A stretch of DNA of 49,003 nucleotides from SKGA01 sp051819745. Lineage in GTDB: Archaea > Nanobdellota > Nanobdellia > Woesearchaeales > SKGA01. The notes under the pieces were generated by a model. It was not told the origin of the DNA. It did no database searches and was given only the letters and a program-made list of their open reading frames with translations. The position numbers were made by a program, and so were the translations under genes. The DNA lies in the NCBI GenBank assembly GCA_051819745.1, contig JBNJGO010000004.1:1-49003 (forward strand). Direction: 5' to 3'. Positions 8,514 to 17,081 of this stretch are shown here, piece after piece. How positions within the stretch are numbered: the stretch's first letter is position 1; every line of letters begins with the position of its first letter.

Positions 8514-10253
8514 TTATCGCTTCTTTTTGTACAAAAGTAACAACAAAGACAACATCACAAGAATAGAAAGAGAAGAACCAAATATAAATCCATTCCAAAA
8601 AGAACGATCAAAAGAAAGAGAAAAAGTTGATTCTTGGGGAAAATACCCTGAAACATCACTAAGGTGAAGAGCATATTCGGTAAATAACAAAGCAGAAACA
8701 GGATCCTCTTGAGCGAGGACTTGAGAATACTCATAATAACTATACCCTAAAATAGGAAATCGATCCAAGGCAATTGAAGAAGAGAGTATTTCTGCTGTGC
8801 GATTTAATTTTACATCAAGAAGAGGTTGATTTGCAGATTCGGGCAAAGTAAGTGTCGAGATAAATAATTCAGAGTGAGCTTTTGCCTTGGAGGCTTTAAA
8901 CAATGCTAGAGCATATTCCTCGTCATTAAAATACTGTTGAGCTTGATTAATATTTTCGGAAACACTTGATAATAATGAAGGAGCAACCATCGTACGCAAT
9001 AACGTATAACGGACTTCAGCATTATGAATTTCTTCAAGGGAAGCACTTTTCAGATGAGGAGTGTCAAGTTGGAGCGAGGGACCGTCAAGACCAAAAAATG
9101 AAGACCATACAACCGCACTATACTGTCTTTCCAACGCATAAGCTAATAGAGAGGTAGAAATGTTGCTCGTGTTTATTTCATCAAGATACTGTTTTGATTC
9201 TAATAATCGTTCCTTGACAACAACATACGCTTCAAGATCAGAGAACGTAGAAAGAGGTTTATTGTCAACAATAGATTCACTGCGCTCTATGGCCGAATAA
9301 AGAACATCATAGGATTGTTTGAGTTCTTCTTGTGAAGTGTTTTGAAGAAGTAATTGTCGCAAGCGAAGATTAGCAGTATAACAATATGAAGCTCTCGAAT
9401 ACCATTTTTTGTTTGAAGAAGCATTTTTTGAATTGTTAAAAAAATCACGAGCGTACGTGAATAAGGAAGAATTAGACTCAGGTACTTGAGATAACAAGGA
9501 CTGGGTTCGATTACAAAGCAAATCAGATGTGTGTTTCATCGTTGAAGAATATGCTTTTGAAGGGGAAGGAGCATCGTATTGAGAAAGCTCATAGGAACCA
9601 TTTGATGCAATTGCCAACGCTTCACGAACAGTAGATATAGGAAAAATATCGACAGATACATTTTTTGAAAGTTGTGTGAGATTAAGTGGTTGAGAAGTGA
9701 CGTTTGACGAGTTTGAAAGAGAGTGATTTTTTAGAGGAATAAAAGAAAATTTAGGGACAAACACAGTATTTATCGAAGAGGAATGATCTGCTGCTGAAAT
9801 TTTTTCTTTAACACCGGAAACAGGAGTTATTACACCGCCAGAACTAATAGCTCCAGTCATCGCTATCGAATCAGGAAAAGGAATGTCTTCAAGAAGAGCG
9901 AGCGTGAGTAAAGCAGTAGCCCCGCCCGCACTTGGACCACCAATTATTGAAGAATCGGCTTTTATCGTGTAAAAAAAATCAAAGGAAGAACAATCCTGAG
10001 AAGAAAGGTCACAAGCTATTTCATTAGCAATACGAGTGGCAGTTTGAGTGTCAAGTTGAGAGGAAGGAAATGATTGGATAAACACATCACCACTCCCTCC
10101 AGATTCCATTCTCAATGAAAGACTCGCAGTACCACCTATTTGCGTACCATTATCAAGAATTTTTACAGAAAGAAGCGAAACGCTATCGCTGACCGAAAGT
10201 ACAGGTAACGCGCATAAGACCAGAAATATGAGTAGTAAAAGTGGAAATCGCAT
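8514..10253 (-). CDS. Secreted, membrane-tethered Lon-like (S16) serine protease
   Basis: A 579-residue protein with an N-terminal signal peptide (hydrophobic residues 4-20) and a C-terminal membrane anchor followed by KKKR. Residues 25-205 form an S16 Lon protease domain with GGPSAGGA (catalytic Ser) and GVITPVSGVKEK (catalytic Lys). No AAA ATPase domain is present, unlike cytoplasmic Lon or archaeal LonB. The remaining 350 residues are helical and probably a substrate-handling or scaffold region. ATP-independent cleavage of envelope proteins is inferred. Many N-x-S/T sites agree with exposure outside the membrane. Confidence 0.85.
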   Translation of the reverse strand: MRFPLLLLIFLVLCALPVLSVSDSVSLLSVKILDNGTQIGGTASLSLRMESGGSGDVFIQSFPSSQLDTQTATRIANEIACDLSSQDCSSFDFFYTIKADSSIIGGPSAGGATALLTLALLEDIPFPDSIAMTGAISSGGVITPVSGVKEKISAADHSSSINTVFVPKFSFIPLKNHSLSNSSNVTSQPLNLTQLSKNVSVDIFPISTVREALAIASNGSYELSQYDAPSPSKAYSSTMKHTSDLLCNRTQSLLSQVPESNSSLFTYARDFFNNSKNASSNKKWYSRASYCYTANLRLRQLLLQNTSQEELKQSYDVLYSAIERSESIVDNKPLSTFSDLEAYVVVKERLLESKQYLDEINTSNISTSLLAYALERQYSAVVWSSFFGLDGPSLQLDTPHLKSASLEEIHNAEVRYTLLRTMVAPSLLSSVSENINQAQQYFNDEEYALALFKASKAKAHSELFISTLTLPESANQPLLDVKLNRTAEILSSSIALDRFPILGYSYYEYSQVLAQEDPVSALLFTEYALHLSDVSGYFPQESTFSLSFDRSFWNGFIFGSSLSILVMLSLLLLLYKKKR

Positions 10254-10292
10254 AGGAGAAAGTGAATGAGAAAGAGTTTAAAAAAGTATCAC

Positions 10293-10886
10293 TTAATGTT
10301 TGTTTCGACCGCGAGCCCTAACGACTTCAAGACGATCGAGAACAGCAGAATAATTATTTGAGGAAGAATATCCTTCAAGAAAGGCAGAGAATAAAGACTT
10401 CGCTTCTTTGTAATGAGTACTTTCAAGCGCTTGTTCAAGTAAATGAATGTCAACAGCATAATCTTCAGCTTTTGTTGAAAAAAACGACAGACCGAAATCA
10501 ATCAGAAAAAGAACCCCATCAGAGACAATACAATTTGAGGTTGTGAGGTCCCCATGGACTATCGTATTGTTGTGTAGTAACGCCGTGTATGAACCGAGAA
10601 GTTTGAGAAATGAAGAATCAGCATTATTTGAGAACAACCAATCTCGAAGGCGAAGCCCAGGAAGATATGTCATCGTGATTGTGGAGTTTTCAAGAGAAGA
10701 GTCAGGAACAGGAATACCAAGAGAATGAGCTTTCTCAAGCACTTTTTGCTCTCGTTTTGAACGTGATTTTCGAAGGGAAGTGTCAAGTTCAGGGTGACGA
10801 TAGGATTTAGCAACACGAACCTTAGAGACCGTCTCACCATCCCGGTAGATAATACTTTCTGCACCTTGAGATAATTGTTCGACCAT
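10293..10886 (-). CDS. bud32: Bud32 kinase/ATPase of the KEOPS complex
   Basis: A 197-residue minimal RIO/piD261-type kinase. Visible are the N-terminal GAESIIY nucleotide loop, VRVAKSYRHPELD, the catalytic VHGDLTTSN, LIDFGLSF (DFG-like) and AVDIHLLEQALESTH. The C-terminus ends RARGRNKH, the basic tail typical of Bud32. It supports N6-threonylcarbamoyl-adenosine synthesis at tRNA position 37 with Kae1. It is stand-alone here, whereas many archaea carry a Kae1-Bud32 fusion; Kae1 is not in the window. Confidence 0.95.
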   Translation of the reverse strand: MVEQLSQGAESIIYRDGETVSKVRVAKSYRHPELDTSLRKSRSKREQKVLEKAHSLGIPVPDSSLENSTITMTYLPGLRLRDWLFSNNADSSFLKLLGSYTALLHNNTIVHGDLTTSNCIVSDGVLFLIDFGLSFFSTKAEDYAVDIHLLEQALESTHYKEAKSLFSAFLEGYSSSNNYSAVLDRLEVVRARGRNKH

Positions 10887-10984
10887 ACTAAGGGGAAGAG
10901 AATACTTGTTTTAAAATATTGCGGAAGAAAGGAATAAGGGAAAATAGTATTTTTATCATTCAATAGTGATAAAAAACACAAATA

Positions 10985-10992
10985 TTTATATA
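10985..10992 (+). promoter_or_regulatory. TATA box for the small exported protein at 11018
   Basis: TTTATATA lies 26 bases before the ATG, so the message is predicted to be leaderless. Confidence 0.5.
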
Positions 10993-11017
10993 GTACTGTT
11001 ACCTAACAACATCTACA

Positions 11018-11386
11018 ATGGTAAAAAATGATTTGGTAAATAGGATCCTAACATACAGCACAATAGCACTAGGCGCTTTCTCAGCATACAATTGTTCAAG
11101 CTACAAAACAATTAGTGGAGAACCAACGGTCGGCGTTGTTAAATATAATGACGACAAAAAAGTGATACAAACAGGCATAACATTTGACAAATACGATAAA
11201 CAAGCTTTCTTAATAGCAACAGAAAAACCAACAGAAAAAAAGAAAGTACACAGTAAATATGATAGCATAAAAAAAATCAAAATTGAAGTTAATAGACAAG
11301 ATTGGAACCAGATAAAAAATAGAGATAAAAATAATACCACTTACATTTTAACTCCTGCAACTATAAAAAAAATAAAATACAAATAA
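11018..11386 (+). CDS. Small exported protein of unknown function
   Basis: A 122-residue protein with an N-terminal hydrophobic stretch (about 9-24) ending AYNCSSY, which could be a signal peptide with a loose lipobox-like Cys. The rest is Lys-rich and polar, with no domain I recognise. It has its own TATA box and is a lone plus-strand gene among minus-strand neighbours, ending 6 bases before the convergent gene at 11392. Confidence 0.6.
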   Translation: MVKNDLVNRILTYSTIALGAFSAYNCSSYKTISGEPTVGVVKYNDDKKVIQTGITFDKYDKQAFLIATEKPTEKKKVHSKYDSIKKIKIEVNRQDWNQIKNRDKNNTTYILTPATIKKIKYK

Positions 11387-11391
11387 AAAAC

Positions 11392-11787
11392 TCAGCGAGA
11401 TTTCATCAAAGCATGAGGTTGTTTAATAGGAGTAAGTTCCGCAGTTATTCCCGCACCAGAGCTTGAACAAGCACCTTGTTGAAGTAAAACATTATTTCCT
11501 TCAGTAGTTATACAACACGATCCTGAACATTCTCCTTCAGCCAAGATACTATAATCGTACTGCCCACAAGTACAGCCAACCACATCACCACCATCGTCAG
11601 TGATGCGACTCAAGCTAGCAGTAGTTTGCTTAGCATCTCCCACCAAATTCTCATCCACTTGAGTTTGAGGAGTCATCTGAGCAGAACCGCCAGTATTGAC
11701 CATCATTACTAAACTAATCACTCCAACCACAGCGACAATAGCCACCAAAGAAAGAAGTGCAAAACTATTATTATTTTCTTTTGCCAT
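11392..11787 (-). CDS. Membrane-anchored small Cys-rich surface protein
   Basis: A 131-residue protein with a single N-terminal membrane anchor (SFALLSLVAIVAVVGVISLV). The outside part has Cys pairs in CTC, CSGSCC and QQGAC contexts, resembling one module of the larger Cys-rich protein at 12409-13743; the two also share the VAIV..VG anchor style. The true start is the ATG at 11787, with GAGGTG upstream; the longer frame begins at GTG. Probably disulfide-stabilised outside the cell. Function unknown. Confidence 0.65.
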   Translation of the reverse strand: MAKENNNSFALLSLVAIVAVVGVISLVMMVNTGGSAQMTPQTQVDENLVGDAKQTTASLSRITDDGGDVVGCTCGQYDYSILAEGECSGSCCITTEGNNVLLQQGACSSSGAGITAELTPIKQPHALMKSR

Positions 11788-11906
11788 TATAAAAAACACC
11801 TCACATGTTTATAAAACATACTGAGAACAACACCATTTATAAGTGTTTCGCCTAAAAAAAGAAAAAGAAAAGAAAAAAATATTCTTAACTCCAAATAATA
11901 AGAAGT

Positions 11907-12251
11907 TTAGAACTTAAATTTTTTAGCGTGATGACCAATCACAGGCAAGGGTTTTTCTTCGCCTTGAGCCGAATTAATTATTCCAATGATAAATAATACC
12001 AACATCGCAATATTTACAATCCACGCTATAAAGAAAAGGAATCCTAAACTTATTGCTGTCAAAATAACTGCTACAATTGACAATATTATTGCAGTAATAG
12101 CTAAAACTAAACCTTGATAGACATGAAATTGTGCGAATTTATTTTTTTTCATATTCTCATCAACCAAATACCAAATTAACCCTATTGGGAAAAAATATGC
12201 TAAAATCGCACATGCTTTACCATCATCAATTTCTTGTTTTTTTGCTTTCAT
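11907..12251 (-). CDS. DUF4870/Tic20-like membrane protein
   Basis: A 114-residue protein with three membrane helices, starting after an N-terminal Lys-rich stretch. The sequence FAQFHVYQGLVLAI and the preceding AILAYFFPIGLIWYLVDE match the DUF4870 pattern, small multi-pass proteins distantly related to Tic20. The role in prokaryotes is unknown. The ATG at 12251 is chosen because GGGGGAT precedes it at proper distance. Confidence 0.75.
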   Translation of the reverse strand: MKAKKQEIDDGKACAILAYFFPIGLIWYLVDENMKKNKFAQFHVYQGLVLAITAIILSIVAVILTAISLGFLFFIAWIVNIAMLVLFIIGIINSAQGEEKPLPVIGHHAKKFKF

Positions 12252-12408
12252 AAATATCCCCCTATTTTCCAAGAGTAAAGAATATTAATTTATATGTTTA
12301 TAAATTTTTTCTAATATCAAATACAAAAAAGTATGAGATATAAAAGGTCGAAAGAAGAAAAAACGTTCTTAAGAAATTAAAATAAAAGAAAAAAAGAAAA
12401 AAATTGAT

Positions 12409-13743
12409 CTAATTCAAACCCAACGACTCACGGTAAGGCTCACACACATCAGCTTCGCAGTGAATCCCATTGCTCGCATTGACAGGATAATAAAAGACTT
12501 CGGCGGAAGTACTTTCACCACCAGTACAATAATCAGGATGACCTACAAATAGTGATGAATGCGTTGAACCATCAGCAGAATATTTACAGCAACAATACTG
12601 GGCTAAATCTACATAGCAATCTTGAGCGGGAACTCCTTGATGAAAGAATGCCCCAACACCAAGATCATCACATTCACCTTCAGTAGATTGAAATGCATCA
12701 TCCTGTCCATTTACAAAAGATAATTGAGTTCCATTATCAACGAAAATAGGATTAAAATCATAACAACAACCAAGAGATTCATTTTCTCCTTCAAGAGAGT
12801 GATCTGCAGGAGAATATGCATCACATAAATCCGGATCCGTTATATTATAAAGAACAGCACCCCCATCATCTTGACAATCCAAAACAGGAAGCCAAACAGA
12901 CTGGTTATTCAACAAACAACATGCTTCTCGAGAATTTTGCTGATCAGCAGAATCTAAACATTCTTCTTTGGAAACGTCAAGTGCGATTCCTTGCGATTGA
13001 TAATTATTTTCACACCAAAAAGCAGTCGTCCACATCAGATTTCCAGCATCATTAACTCGGCAACAAACATCTCGACATAATTTTTCATCGTCAACTAGAA
13101 AATATGTCCCTTCTTGATCCTTGCATTTTTCAGGAGGAAGGATTTCAGTATGAAAACCAACAGCACTATCATCTTCGATTACACAACAATCAGATTGTTC
13201 TTCGCATTTTTCGTCAGCAACTAAATAGCCCTGATGTTCATCTTTACAAAACTGACTTGGATTTGGATCTGAAACCATATAAAACTCACCTGTTTGAGAT
13301 GAATAACAACATCGCTCTTCAACATCGCATTTTTCTAAAGGAAGAACATAGCCACCATATTTATCTTTACACTCTTGTTGAGGATTTGCGGAATAAAACA
13401 TGTGAAATTCACCAGTAACAGAATCATAACAGCACGTTTCTGATTCTTCATCACCACAAGTCTTTTCCCAAGAACCACCATATCGTTTACATTCTTCTTG
13501 AGAATAGGACGGATGGGATTGACCGTCAATAATACAGCAACCTTTTATTGTTAATTCGTTTGAATTTATTTCAGCAGAATCATACGAACGTTCTCTAGAA
13601 AAAGCTTCACCAGCAATATTATCATCAGCTGAAGAAATAGAAGATACATCAATCAGAGAAACAATTCCAACAATCCCTACGATAGCAACAACACTAACTA
13701 GAAATAACGTAAATTGTTTATCAGTTATATTCATTTTGGACAT
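12409..13743 (-). CDS. Surface protein with about eight CC-repeat modules
   Basis: A 444-residue protein with one N-terminal anchor (TLFLVSVVAIVGIVGIVSLI) and an acidic exterior built from about eight modules of 40-55 residues, each opening with a Cys pair (CCY, CCV, CCR, CCL). The best-kept modules follow CCYxSxTGEFxM, NPxxxCKD, GY, EKC. The modules are probably disulfide-knotted units. I know no characterised family with this pattern. The ATG at 13743 follows GGGTG; 40 further N-terminal codons in the same frame are untranslated sequence. The short protein at 11392 looks like a one-module relative. Confidence 0.75.
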   Translation of the reverse strand: MSKMNITDKQFTLFLVSVVAIVGIVGIVSLIDVSSISSADDNIAGEAFSRERSYDSAEINSNELTIKGCCIIDGQSHPSYSQEECKRYGGSWEKTCGDEESETCCYDSVTGEFHMFYSANPQQECKDKYGGYVLPLEKCDVEERCCYSSQTGEFYMVSDPNPSQFCKDEHQGYLVADEKCEEQSDCCVIEDDSAVGFHTEILPPEKCKDQEGTYFLVDDEKLCRDVCCRVNDAGNLMWTTAFWCENNYQSQGIALDVSKEECLDSADQQNSREACCLLNNQSVWLPVLDCQDDGGAVLYNITDPDLCDAYSPADHSLEGENESLGCCYDFNPIFVDNGTQLSFVNGQDDAFQSTEGECDDLGVGAFFHQGVPAQDCYVDLAQYCCCKYSADGSTHSSLFVGHPDYCTGGESTSAEVFYYPVNASNGIHCEADVCEPYRESLGLN

Positions 13744-13873
13744 TACAACACCCCACCACACTATCAAAAAAAGTGCGATACTAACGATGGAGAAAAAATC
13801 ATTTATAAAACTTACTATACAAAAACAAAACAACAATAAATACAATAAAAAAAATAATATCAAATCAAATTAT

Positions 13874-14167
13874 TTAATCGAGAGAATTCAAGAGATCATC
13901 CATTTCATATTTTGAGACTTTTCCTTTGTTGAGAAGACCCATCACGGGTTTTTTATCTCTACCACCAACAACGGAATCATACTCGAATTCATTAGTTTCT
14001 TTTTCAATAGGTTTAATTGAAGAAGATGCTTCGTTTTGAGCTTCTTCAAACGCTTGCTCATAACTAGTATCAGCAACCGCATCAAATTCATCTTCAAAAC
14101 CTTCACCAAAATCTTCATACAAATCAGGATCGTAAGGGTCAGTCATATCTTCTTGGTCATAATCCAT
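13874..14167 (-). CDS. Small, strongly acidic protein of unknown function
   Basis: A 97-residue protein dominated by Asp/Glu (YDPDLYEDFGEGFEDEFD near the start), with a more conserved-looking C-terminus, KPVMGLLNKGKVSKYEMDDLLNSLD. There is no membrane segment. The start is the ATG at 14167, since GAGGTGAGAT lies just upstream; the longer frame begins in untranslated sequence. The C-terminal motif could be a peptide docking helix. No function proposed. Confidence 0.6.
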   Translation of the reverse strand: MDYDQEDMTDPYDPDLYEDFGEGFEDEFDAVADTSYEQAFEEAQNEASSSIKPIEKETNEFEYDSVVGGRDKKPVMGLLNKGKVSKYEMDDLLNSLD

Positions 14168-14315
14168 AAATCTCACCTCAACCAGAGTAGTGTATATGTT
14201 TGAGATTCTCACATATATAAATCTTTCGAAAATGTTGTTACTTTTAAGTAGTTTATTTTTATGTTTTCATTTTTTAAAAAGTAGAAAAAAGTACAACTGA
14301 ATGAAAAAGAAGTAA

Positions 14316-14636
14316 TTACGACCTTTTTTTATCAAAAGGAATGCGCGTGAACTTTTTACAAGAAAAACAATAATACGTCACTTGTTTTTTTCGAATTCGA
14401 ACCCTATAATTCTTTCCAGGAATAAAAACAGTTTTACAATGTTTGCAATAAGATCTTTTAATGTCACGAGGGAGTTTAACACGATTTTTACGACTAATTC
14501 TACGAATAAGGTACGAATAACGCTGAGAACGAGAGGGACGAGTGAACAAAAATTTTTTTTGAAGAGAAAATAACTCATCAATGGCACGATGTGAGCGACG
14601 AGCAATCTTTTTCTTAAATCTTTTTTCAAAAACCAT
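14316..14636 (-). CDS. rnp4: RNase P protein component 4 (Rpr2/Rpp21)
   Basis: A 106-residue basic protein. Two CxxC pairs (YCKHC near 65 and YYCFSC near 92) make a zinc ribbon, preceded by the helical pair typical of Rnp4, with the basic RNA-binding segments RKNRVKLPRDIKR and YRVRIRKK. It is a subunit of the RNase P ribonucleoprotein that matures tRNA 5' ends. Length and layout match archaeal homologues. Confidence 0.88.
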   Translation of the reverse strand: MVFEKRFKKKIARRSHRAIDELFSLQKKFLFTRPSRSQRYSYLIRRISRKNRVKLPRDIKRSYCKHCKTVFIPGKNYRVRIRKKQVTYYCFSCKKFTRIPFDKKRS

Positions 14637-14730
14637 ACTAACAACAAGTAATTATTAAAGACTATAAAAAACTAACCTTACAAGCAACAAAACTCGAAAA
14701 ACACTTAAAAGATAACTGCAACAACAATAG

Positions 14731-15237
14731 ATGATGAACGAAAAAAACCACAATCAAGTACTTCTTGACAGCATAACAGCATTTGCAAAAGAACTATGTG
14801 ACCCATCAAACATTTTTAAACAAGACATTGAAATCCATAAAGGAATCGCTGTAGAAATACCACCTCACATCACCACACTAATACAACAAATTAGTGAAAC
14901 ACCACTACACAAAGGAAAAATAATCGGCAGATTCAAACACAACACATTCATACCAAGTACAACACTTCTAGAGCGAATACAACAACACACAACAAAATAT
15001 ATTAAAGTAGATGAAAACACTGCATGGTTATTTACTTGCGCGAGAGATATTTTTCCAGAAAATATCATAGAACGAGGGTATGAAGCCAATAATTACACTA
15101 CAAAAAAAGTACTTGTTATAGATAATAATAAAAGAGTAATCGGAATTGCAAAACGACAAAAAAGAACAGCAGGAACAATCTATAAAAATATTATTGATAT
15201 CGGTAAAGCACTGCGAGATGAAATAACTATTTCTTAA
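14731..15237 (+). CDS. Nip7-like PUA-domain protein
   Basis: A 168-residue protein. Its C-terminal half, AWLFTCARDIFPENI followed by KKVLVIDNNKRVIGIAK, is a PUA RNA-binding domain arranged as in archaeal Nip7 ribosome-biogenesis factors. The N-terminal half is alpha/beta. A role in rRNA processing is family knowledge. The start may be the first or second ATG (14731 or 14734). The 3' end overlaps the convergent pgk gene by 11 bases. Confidence 0.75.
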   Translation: MMNEKNHNQVLLDSITAFAKELCDPSNIFKQDIEIHKGIAVEIPPHITTLIQQISETPLHKGKIIGRFKHNTFIPSTTLLERIQQHTTKYIKVDENTAWLFTCARDIFPENIIERGYEANNYTTKKVLVIDNNKRVIGIAKRQKRTAGTIYKNIIDIGKALRDEITIS

Positions 15238-16414
15238 GCACTTCTAAAGCAGGAAGTTTTTGTCCAGACAATAGTTGAAGGCTGGCACCACCACCCGTTG
15301 AGATGTGAGTCATGTCATTCTTGTAAGGAGTTTGACGAAGTGCAGCTGCAGTATCACCCCCGCACACGATGGAAGTCATAGAAGATTCTGCAATTAATCT
15401 AGCAATCCTTCGCGTTCCGGTATCAAAAGGAGGAACTTCAAAAAGACCTAAAGGACCATTCCAAACAACTGTTTTTGCAGAGTGAAGTAAAGTGGAAAAA
15501 ATATTTACGGATTCAGGACCAATATCATATGCTGATTTGAAGGCAGGAATATCATCTGAAGAACATACTGAAATATGTTTTTGCCCATCAAAAGAAGAAA
15601 CCGTTCTTATTTTATTAAGATATGAAGGAGCAGTTACAAGAAAGTCTTCAGGAAATACCAATTTTTCACGATATTCATTAAATAACCATTCGGCTTGTGA
15701 AAGCATATCATTTTCAACAAGAGAAGAGCCCACTTCAAGACCAATCGCCTTCATAAAGGTAAATACAACCCCACCTGCAAGAATTATCTTATCAACTTGA
15801 GATGCGATAGCGTGAAACAAAGGAAGTTTATCAGCTATTTTAGCAGGACCGAAAATTGCGATTATAGGATGGTTTTGATCTAAAGAAACATGTTCTAATT
15901 CTTTTTCTATAAGCAAGCCGGCAGAGGAAGGAAGCAACTGAGGTAATTGATAGACAGAAGCATCTTTTCGATGAGCAGTTCCAAACGCATCATTAACATA
16001 CACATCAGCAAAGGAAGATAATTGTTTTGCAAAATCCAAATCACCTTTTTTTTCACCTTCATAAAAACGAAGATTCTCAAATAAAACAATACGAGAAGAA
16101 GAAGGTAATTGTTCGTAAATATCTTGATGAAAATATACTGGTTGCTCAAGATATTCTTCAAGCCTATCAAGAACAGGATGAAGAGATAATGTCGACATCC
16201 TCTTACCATTTGGCCGTCCAAGATGAGATGCGAGAATGAGTTGTTTTGGAGATTGTTCTAGAATGTGTTGTATTGTTGGAAGTGCGTTTCGTATTCTAAA
16301 ATCACTCGAGATAACACCGTTGTCATCTAAAGGAACATTCAAATCAAGACGCAGAAAAACCCTTTTATCTTTCAAATCAACATCCTGAACTTTTTTAATA
16401 TCATTGAAATCCAT
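15227..16414 (-). CDS. pgk: Phosphoglycerate kinase
   Basis: A 395-residue enzyme converting 1,3-bisphosphoglycerate and ADP to 3-phosphoglycerate and ATP. Family marks are RLDLNVPLDDNG (N-terminal substrate loop), HLGRPNG, ENLRFYEGE, VNDAFGTAHR, VWNGPLGLFE and CGGDTAAALR near the C-terminus. It pairs with GAPDH (30521) and PEP synthase (33920) in lower glycolysis/gluconeogenesis. GGTGA fits the ATG at 16414; this start overlaps the stop of the winged-helix gene by one base, indicating coupled translation. Confidence 0.97.
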   Translation of the reverse strand: MDFNDIKKVQDVDLKDKRVFLRLDLNVPLDDNGVISSDFRIRNALPTIQHILEQSPKQLILASHLGRPNGKRMSTLSLHPVLDRLEEYLEQPVYFHQDIYEQLPSSSRIVLFENLRFYEGEKKGDLDFAKQLSSFADVYVNDAFGTAHRKDASVYQLPQLLPSSAGLLIEKELEHVSLDQNHPIIAIFGPAKIADKLPLFHAIASQVDKIILAGGVVFTFMKAIGLEVGSSLVENDMLSQAEWLFNEYREKLVFPEDFLVTAPSYLNKIRTVSSFDGQKHISVCSSDDIPAFKSAYDIGPESVNIFSTLLHSAKTVVWNGPLGLFEVPPFDTGTRRIARLIAESSMTSIVCGGDTAAALRQTPYKNDMTHISTGGGASLQLLSGQKLPALEVLKK

Positions 16415-16734
16415 CATAACTCACCCTTATGTTTATTAGCATACTCAAACACTCTCGAATCAGGATTAACACCATCTTTAGCATTTAACGAATAATACAC
16501 TTTTCTTGAAACCGAACCCCATGAAAAAGAACCTTTTTCTTCGACTGTTTTCTTATCAAAGACTTCTAAAGACACTCCTCGTTCACACTGATAATACACA
16601 TTTCTCATAGAAGTTTTTGCAAAAAGAACTTTATAATGACTATAAATATCGTACGCAGTAAGCGATCCGAACACAAAGAGTATTTCTTTGATATGCTCTC
16701 GCACAACACTATATGAAGGTCTTCCTCGCGACAT
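16414..16734 (-). CDS. Small winged-helix DNA-binding protein
   Basis: A 106-residue protein starting SRGRPSYSVVREHIKEILF. It matches an archaeal family of short transcriptional-regulator-like proteins with RGRP at the start, a recognition helix near TSMRNVYYQCERG, and a FSWGSVSRKVYYSL C-terminal wing. Its target is unknown. Direct overlap with pgk suggests co-expression or autoregulation of a glycolytic unit. Confidence 0.7.
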   Translation of the reverse strand: MSRGRPSYSVVREHIKEILFVFGSLTAYDIYSHYKVLFAKTSMRNVYYQCERGVSLEVFDKKTVEEKGSFSWGSVSRKVYYSLNAKDGVNPDSRVFEYANKHKGEL

Positions 16735-17007
16735 CACAATACTTTAGATAAACATCGCTTAAAAAAGTATCGTTTAAAGGATACCATCGCACAAGGAATA
16801 AAATTGTATAACCAACAATATAAAAAACAACTTTTACCATAAAATGTGGAAGAACACCTCATCGAAGGTTTTTTTGAGAGGATCGGAACGAATAATAAAT
16901 ATGCAAAAGCATCAATACTATCTTGCGGGACAGCGCCGTTTAAAGAGCTATGTCCAGAACAAAACACCAAGTGTATGAAAGAAAACAAAAAAAACCTCTT
17001 TGACTAA
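16735..17007 (+). pseudogene. Interrupted reading frame with Cys-rich C-terminus
   Basis: In the 347-base gap between two minus-strand genes, one plus-strand frame stays open for about 35 codons, meets a single TAA at 16840, and continues another 53 codons from a GTG at 16846 to TAA at 17005. The second part encodes EGFFERIGTNNKYAK and a Cys-bearing SCGTAPFKELCPE and KCMKEN stretch that looks like real protein. No ATG or ribosome binding site is visible. It could be a gene broken by a nonsense mutation, a short GTG-started protein, or chance. The remaining 17008-17081 holds nothing recognisable. Confidence 0.35.
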
Positions 17008-17081
17008 AATTTTGAGGAAAAAGAGCCACACATAATTGAACACGAAAAAAGCAGTGTGAACAAAGCTGTTTCAATACATTA

